Shown here piece after piece: positions 50,292 to 55,325 of a DNA stretch of 55,325 nucleotides; the stretch's first letter is position 1; each line of letters starts with the position of its first letter. The stretch comes from Lachnospiraceae bacterium (GTDB lineage: Bacteria; Bacillota; Clostridia; Lachnospirales; Lachnospiraceae), in the NCBI GenBank assembly GCA_009774375.1, contig VSNO01000007.1, forward strand, positions 1 to 55,325, given 5' to 3'. The translations under genes were made by a program, and so were the position numbers. The notes beneath the pieces are model-generated. The model was not told the DNA's origin and ran no database searches. It saw only the letters and a program-made list of their open reading frames with translations.

Positions 50292-50978
50292 TCATTCTGT
50301 CACAGTGTTATCCCATGCGTTGGTGAACGTGCCGATGCCCTGTGTGGTGAACGCATGCTTCATGCTGTCCTTGTACACGTCAAGCCCTGCTGTCACGATG
50401 TCCGCCCCTGCCCGCGCGCAGTCCACGATCTGTTTGGGCGTCCTCACCGCCGCGCAGATGATCTCTGTCTTCTGATAAAAGCCATAATTCTTGTAGATCG
50501 TGACGATGTCCTCTATGTACGCCCTGCAGTCCTCGCCGTTGGCCTCTTTCCAGCCGATGAACGGCGACACGAACTTCGACCCGTTTTTAGCAGGAAGGAT
50601 CGCCTGCGCCGGCGAGAAGATGAGTGTCACATTGGTGCGGATCCCCATCTTTTCCAGCTTTCTGCCCGCTGTCACACCCGCTTCCGTAGCCGGGATCTTG
50701 ATCACGAAATTCGGGCTGATGGCTACGATCTTCTGCGCCGCCTCCACCATCTCCTGCGCATCATCGATATGCGGGTTGATCTCGACGGAGACCGGAAACG
50801 TCTCATACCCGTCAAGCCCCTGCTCCTTGATCCACTCCGCGATATCCGTGATCGCTGTCATAAAGGGCTTTCCGCTCAGCATGATATGGCGGGGATTGGT
50901 CGTGACACCGTCAATTCCAAACGTCTCATACGCATACTTGATCTCATCCATTTTCGCGCTGTCAAAAAAATACTTCAT
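50292..50978 (-). CDS. Transaldolase / fructose-6-phosphate aldolase family protein
   Basis: A 228-residue Schiff-base enzyme of the TalC/FSA family. It has GVTTNPRHI near the start, catalytic Lys94 in FVIKIPAT, then NVTLIFSPAQAILPAK and AGADIVTAGLDVYKDSM. Typical members read TNPS where this one reads TNPR, so the phosphate or acceptor pocket may differ. It transfers or releases a dihydroxyacetone unit from a ketose phosphate. It is the first gene of the operon behind a regulatory region with paired AT-rich repeats. In sulfoglycolysis by the transaldolase route such an enzyme cleaves sulfofructose, which makes it notable beside TauE and Ssu-type genes. Confidence 0.88.
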   Translation of the reverse strand: MKYFFDSAKMDEIKYAYETFGIDGVTTNPRHIMLSGKPFMTAITDIAEWIKEQGLDGYETFPVSVEINPHIDDAQEMVEAAQKIVAISPNFVIKIPATEAGVTAGRKLEKMGIRTNVTLIFSPAQAILPAKNGSKFVSPFIGWKEANGEDCRAYIEDIVTIYKNYGFYQKTEIICAAVRTPKQIVDCARAGADIVTAGLDVYKDSMKHAFTTQGIGTFTNAWDNTVTE

Positions 50979-51105
50979 TTTTCTCCACTCCTTTGTTAAG
51001 TTTAAATTGTCAATTATTTAAATTTATTAATTATTTAAAGAATATCACAAATGTTTTTATAAAGATATGTGCAAAATATACAAAATATACAATCAATCTT
51101 TGGTT
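50979..51105 (-). promoter_or_regulatory. Operon control region with two AATTATTTAAA direct repeats
   Basis: AATTATTTAAA occurs at 51012-51022 and 51029-51039, 17 bp apart, in a very AT-rich stretch before the transaldolase start. A candidate promoter TTGTAT-16 bp-TATAAA lies upstream on the minus strand. The repeats may be operators for the ROK regulator encoded directly upstream. Confidence 0.5.
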
Positions 51106-51134
51106 AAAAAAAAGCGAGTGCACAGCGCACCCGC
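51106..51134 (-). terminator. Terminator after the ROK regulator gene
   Basis: GCGGGTGC (51134-51127) pairs with GCACTCGC (51121-51114) over 8 bp including one G-T, followed by eight T. It starts 4 bp after the stop and separates the regulator from the operon. Confidence 0.88.
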
Positions 51135-51137
51135 TTC

Positions 51138-52373
51138 TCACATAACAATTTCCAGCTTCTCGTCGATCGCCGCCGCCGCCGCCCCCAGCGCTCCGATAAA
51201 ACGGTCGGAATCCACAAACGAGATCGTCGTCTTAAAGTATTTATAATGTGCAGGATTACTCCGGTTTCCCTGTGTATAATTCAGGAAAAGCTGCCTGTTT
51301 GACGCATTCCTGAACAGCTGGCAGTCAACCAGCATGATGTCCGGACCCGCAAAATTGATAATGTTGGTCGCGGCGACACCCAGCATGTAGATCGCGTTCT
51401 CCACGATCCGGCACACATCCCGATCCCCGCTCTCCTGCGCCTGCACGACATCCTTGATCGTCAGTTCCCGCCTCTCCGCGCTGATCTCCCTGAGGATCCC
51501 TGCGCGCCCCTGCTCCATCTCCTTTTTGCAGTCATTGATGATCGCATACTCGCTCGAGTAGGCCTCCAGGCATCCATGATTTCCGCAGACGCACAGACGG
51601 CCGTGCGGATCGATCACCATGTGTCCCGCCTCCCCGGCATCCACCACGGAACCGCGGTAGCTCGACGTATTCAGGAAAAACGGGCACGCGATCCCCGCTG
51701 ACACCACCAGATAGGCAAAGGACTTCCCCTTCTCCACCTCATCCCAGTTGAACAGCTGCGCGCTCAGACCGCGGGCGATCGCATTGTTTTCCAGCGTGAT
51801 CTTGCCCTGATATCCCGTCAGCCGTGCGAAATCACTGCAGACCTCCCGCTCGATCCACCGGTATCGGGAACTGATCTTGAGGATCCCCTTCTCGCGGTCC
51901 ACCAGCCCCGGCAGACTGATCCCGATCCCGCACAGATCTTCCAGCCTCTTGCCGCTCTCCTGCAGGCATGCCGTAAAATCCCTGCCGATCTGCCACATGA
52001 AATTATCATAATCCCCATCCGGGCATACACCCTCGGCGGACGCCAGTGTCCTCCCGCCAAAATCCGTCACGCAGACACTCCAGTTTGTGTTCTTGAGCTC
52101 CACACCGCCAAAATAACATGCCTGCTGGTTTATGTACAGCGGGTGGGCGCGCCTCCCGCTCGGGTTCGGCGCCTTTCCCCGTATAAACGTCTCTTTGATC
52201 AGTCCCTCCCCCAGCATCTTGTTAATGTTGGTCGTGATCGTCGGAAGAGTCAGCTCCAGTCTCTGTGCAATGTCGGAACGACTGATCGGACCATAATAGT
52301 AGATCATGCGCAGAATTGCTGACTGATTGGTTTCCTTGATGCGCAGCAGATTCTTCCCCTGTAATACCTGCAT
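51138..52373 (-). CDS. ROK-family transcriptional regulator (NagC/XylR type)
   Basis: A 411-residue regulator. The N-terminal winged helix-turn-helix (about 12-75, SAILRMIYYYGPISRSDIAQRLELTLPTITTNINKM) is followed by a ROK sugar-kinase-like domain with GISLPGLVD, the zinc-binding CVCGNHGCLE and VDAGEAGHMVIDP. Such proteins usually repress sugar genes until a sugar or sugar phosphate binds. It lies between the divergent lacZ-like gene and the operon starting at 50978, the likely targets. It has its own ribosome site GAGGG. Confidence 0.92.
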   Translation of the reverse strand: MQVLQGKNLLRIKETNQSAILRMIYYYGPISRSDIAQRLELTLPTITTNINKMLGEGLIKETFIRGKAPNPSGRRAHPLYINQQACYFGGVELKNTNWSVCVTDFGGRTLASAEGVCPDGDYDNFMWQIGRDFTACLQESGKRLEDLCGIGISLPGLVDREKGILKISSRYRWIEREVCSDFARLTGYQGKITLENNAIARGLSAQLFNWDEVEKGKSFAYLVVSAGIACPFFLNTSSYRGSVVDAGEAGHMVIDPHGRLCVCGNHGCLEAYSSEYAIINDCKKEMEQGRAGILREISAERRELTIKDVVQAQESGDRDVCRIVENAIYMLGVAATNIINFAGPDIMLVDCQLFRNASNRQLFLNYTQGNRSNPAHYKYFKTTISFVDSDRFIGALGAAAAAIDEKLEIVM

Positions 52374-52678
52374 AAGTACCCTCCTATTGTTCTTCCGTAA
52401 TTCCCATGAACTTTTCCCCTTTATTTTTCCGTCATTTGTAAAACCTTAAATTTTTAATAGGATAGCACAAAAAGAAAAATTACGCAACGCTTAATTTTAT
52501 ACATTTTACACAATACTCTTTCCATTTTTACAATTCTATGCTATACTATATTTATCTTTTGTCAGAAAAGTATGGATACTTTTTAAGCAATACGCCCAAT
52601 TATTAAAAATATTTTAATTATTGTTCCATGTGGATTTATGACAAAAGTGCGCCGCTGCGCGCAGATTAGGAGGAACCC
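52374..52678. promoter_or_regulatory. Divergent intergenic region between ROK regulator and lacZ-like gene
   Basis: The 305-bp AT-rich spacer holds a plus-strand promoter candidate TTTCCA-17 bp-TATACT around 52530-52560 and a ribosome site AGGAGG just before 52679. Palindromic AT stretches such as AATTATTAAAAATATTTTAATTATT (52601-52625 region, imperfect) resemble the repeats found before the transaldolase gene and may bind the same ROK protein. I see no gene or RNA structure of known type. Confidence 0.4.
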
Positions 52679-55261
52679 ATGATCGTACCAAAATATTTTG
52701 AGGATCTGACGATCCTGCACGAAAACACAATGCCCGACCGGGCATACTACATCCCATCCAGCCGAAAACAGTATGACCTCGTGGAATGCAGAGAACATTC
52801 CGACCGTTTCACGCTGCTCAACGGGGACTGGCAGTTTTGCTACTACAACAGCATCTACGACCTGAAGGAAGCTTTTTATGAAGAGGATATTTATAATAAG
52901 GTGTGACGGCAGCTATCTGGAAGACCAGGACAAGTTCCGCATGAGCGGCATCTTCCGGGATGTGTATCTGCTGAGCCGCCCGGAGGAATGCGTTTACGAC
53001 TACTTTGTCAAGACCCGCCTCGACCGGGATCGCAGACAGGCTGATGTGGAGATCAGCCTCACCTGCTTAAGCAGCAGCATTCCCGCGCATGTGTCCATCG
53101 AGGACGACCGGCACAACGTGCTCTGCGGCGCCAGTGCGGAGGCGTGCGGAAGTATCACCCTGACACTGCACGATATAACGCTCTGGAGCGCGGAGGATCC
53201 GTACCTCTACACCCTGGTCATCGAGACGGAGCAGGAAGTCATCACGGACCGCCTGGGTCTGCGCGAGGTGGCTGTCCGGGACGGTATCTTTTACTTCAAC
53301 GGAGAGAAGATCAAGCTCTACGGCGTGAACCGTCATGACAGCGATCCGGTGACCGGCTTTGCGATCAGCCTGGAACAGATGCACCGGGACCTGCGCCTGA
53401 TGAAAGAGCACAATATCAACGCGATCCGGACAAGCCATTACCCGAACGCACCGCAGTTCTACCAGCTCTGCGACCAGTACGGGTTCTATGTGATGGACGA
53501 GGCGGACAATGAGAGCCACGGTACGTTCAGCGCCTACCAGCAGGAGCGGGGCGCCGAGAATGCATGGATCGCCGACAATCCGGCGTTTATCGAACCCACC
53601 CTGGACCGCGTGCGCAAGTGTGTCATCCGGGACAAGAACCGTCCCTGCGTGTTCGGGTGGTCCATGGGAAACGAGTGTGCCTACGGATGTACCTTCGAGG
53701 AAGCGCTGCGCTGGGCGAGGGCTTATGACGACACGCGCATCCTGCACTACGAGAGTGCATGGCATGTGCCGGAGGGCACCACGCACGACTATTCCTGCAT
53801 CGACCTGTTCAGCAGGATGTACCTGCCGCTGGCGGACATCCACGCCTATTTCGCCGCGCCGGACACCGGGGACAGCGACCACCGCTACGATGCAGCCGCA
53901 AAAAGGCCGCTGCTGCTGTGCGAGTACAGCCATGCCATGGGAAACGGGCCGGGCAATCTCGAAGACTACTTCCAGGTCTTCCAGCAGTACGAGGGCGCCT
54001 GCGGCGGTATGGTGTGGGAGTGGTGCGACCACGCGATATACAAAGGGCGCAGCAGATCTGGCAGGGAAGTCTATCTATACGGCGGCGACCACGGGGAATA
54101 TCCGCACTTCAGTAACTTCTGCATGGACGGCCTGGTCTATCCCGACCGCAGACCGCACACCGGCCTGATGGAGTTCAAGAATGTCCACCGCCCCGCGAGA
54201 GTCGTTTCCTTCGACGCACAGACCCATACCCTGCGCATCCACAACTATCTGGATTTCACAAATCTCAGGGACTACTGCCTGTCTGTGTGGGAGGTCACCT
54301 GCGACGGCGCGCGCATCGCGGAAGGACGGGCGGACGCCCCGGCACTGCTGGATATCGCGCCGCACTGCGAAAAGAATCTGACGCTGGAGCTGCCCGGAAC
54401 AAGCCACGGCAGATGCTACCTGAAAGTGACCTGGCTGCTGCGCGGCGGCAGAGGGGTGCTTCCCGACGGCTGGACGCTTGGCTTTGACGAAATCCCCTTA
54501 AGCACGGCGCAGTGCCAGCATGCGCAGGCACTGCTGCAGATGCCGCTCACTGCCGAGTATGCAGGCGATCCCCTGACCCTCGAGGAAGACGACCATTATC
54601 TCGAGATCCGCGGAACGCACTTCCACTATACTTACGATAAGTTTACCGGACTGTTCGCGCGCATGGTCTCGCACAACGACGCGATCCTGGAGGCGCCCAT
54701 GACCTACAATATCTGGCGCGCCCCCACGGACAACGACAGAAAGATCCGGCGCATCTGGGCGGAGGCGCAGTATGACAGGGTCGTCACGAGATGGGCATCC
54801 GCATGATCCTGCCGGAGCGCATGGACCAGGTGACCTACTACGGCCTTGGTCCTATGGAGAGCTATACGGATAAACACCGCGCTGCCTGCCATGGCATCTT
54901 CGAGGGGACGGCAGACTCCCTTTTCGAGGATTACATCAAACCGCAGGAGAACGGGAGCCACTGGGATGTGAGCTATGTCACGCTCACGGACGGAAAGCGT
55001 GCGCTCTCCGCGGCGTCCGCCGTACCCTTCTCCTTCAACGCTTCCCGCTACACACAGGAGGAGCTCACGGAAAAGGCGCACAATTTTGAGCTGAATCCCA
55101 GCGGGCACACGATCCTGTGCATCGACTACAGACAGGACGGGATCGGCTCCAACAGCTGCGGCCCGGAGCCGGAGGAACAGTACCAGTTCCGCGAGGAGCA
55201 GTTCACATTTTCCTTCGGACTGCGCTTCACACCGCAGCGCCTGCCAGAAAAGTCCAGCTAA
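52679..55261 (+). pseudogene. lacZ: LacZ-type GH2 beta-galactosidase with two internal deletions
   Basis: The gene starts well (ATG 52679 after AGGAGG; MIVPKYFEDLTILHENTMP, typical LacZ N-terminus). The first frame ends at 52906 after KEAFYEED, and the next coding part resumes in another frame at CDGSYLEDQDKFRMSGIFRD; about 100-130 family residues of the sugar-binding domain are missing. The barrel is intact, with acid/base Glu in MGNECAYG and nucleophile Glu in LLLCEYSHAMGNGPG. A second break near 54791-54806 joins AQYDRVVTRW to GIRMILPERMDQVTYYGLGP, again losing part of the beta-sandwich. The last frame ends at 55261. With both gaps the product cannot be functional. Confidence 0.85.
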
Positions 55262-55325
55262 GAAATGTCAATAGGTAATTTGAGAAATTTATAAAAAATA
55301 TTTATTATATCCAGTTTCTAAAAAA

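Noticed and set aside
52679..55261. Introns or programmed removal explaining the lacZ gaps
   Set aside because: The missing segments are absent from the DNA rather than present as insertions, and no intron-like RNA or mobile element is seen.
1..55325. CRISPR arrays, insertion sequences, prophage genes, tRNA or rRNA genes
   Set aside because: I looked for spaced repeats, transposase or integrase motifs and tRNA-like clover-leaf ends and saw none.

Overview
The window looks like the chromosome of an endospore-forming Clostridia, most probably a Lachnospiraceae gut commensal. The basis is the gene order hup-rqcP-yabP-yabQ-divIC-spoIIE-tilS-hpt-ftsH (read on the minus strand), a CotS-family spore-coat kinase, a TPP-riboswitch-controlled ThiT, orphan BceAB and FliB genes, and many carbohydrate-active enzymes with YesMN and ROK regulators. 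Base composition is moderately GC-rich, and nearly all genes lie on the minus strand. The species is inferred from gene content only.

Layout. (1) 1-6271: core division/sporulation block, ending in the N-terminal third of ftsH at the left edge. (2) 6332-11267: PEGA lipoprotein, nitrilase, CotS-like protein and CCA-adding enzyme. (3) 11279-15562: a GH2 glycosidase and thiT with promoter, TPP aptamer and an RBS hairpin. (4) 15634-21571: BceAB-type ABC transporter, DEAD-box helicase with a long leader, and FliB. (5) 21605-32230: alpha-glucan region, with a damaged surface pullulanase, a GH66 enzyme and a CUT1-type importer (two permeases plus a binding protein broken by an in-frame stop), facing a divergent YesN/YesM two-component system. 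(6) 32240-37559: GH154 (DUF2264), a DMP19-like protein, GH88, a two-gene retropepsin-like cassette and a membrane protein. (7) 37687-51105: a long co-directional operon of transaldolase, TIM-like isomerase, LarA-like protein, Ssu/Tau-type ABC importer, DUF4838 protein, NagB-like, NagA-like, TauE/SafE exporter and a circularly permuted GH3 enzyme, preceded by a ROK regulator. (8) 52679-55261: a LacZ-type GH2 gene, divergent from the ROK gene and carrying two internal deletions.

The most interesting part is the region 7 operon. It joins sulfonate-type transport (Ssu-like import, TauE-like export), amino-sugar enzymes with altered active-site residues, and a three-carbon/aldol module (transaldolase, TIM-like, LarA-like). 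I know of no described pathway with this set. It may process an unusual sugar derivative, possibly sulfonated, but that is inference. Four carbohydrate genes carry frameshifts, a stop or deletions, while the complete core housekeeping genes look intact. This suggests either decay of accessory sugar functions or assembly errors.
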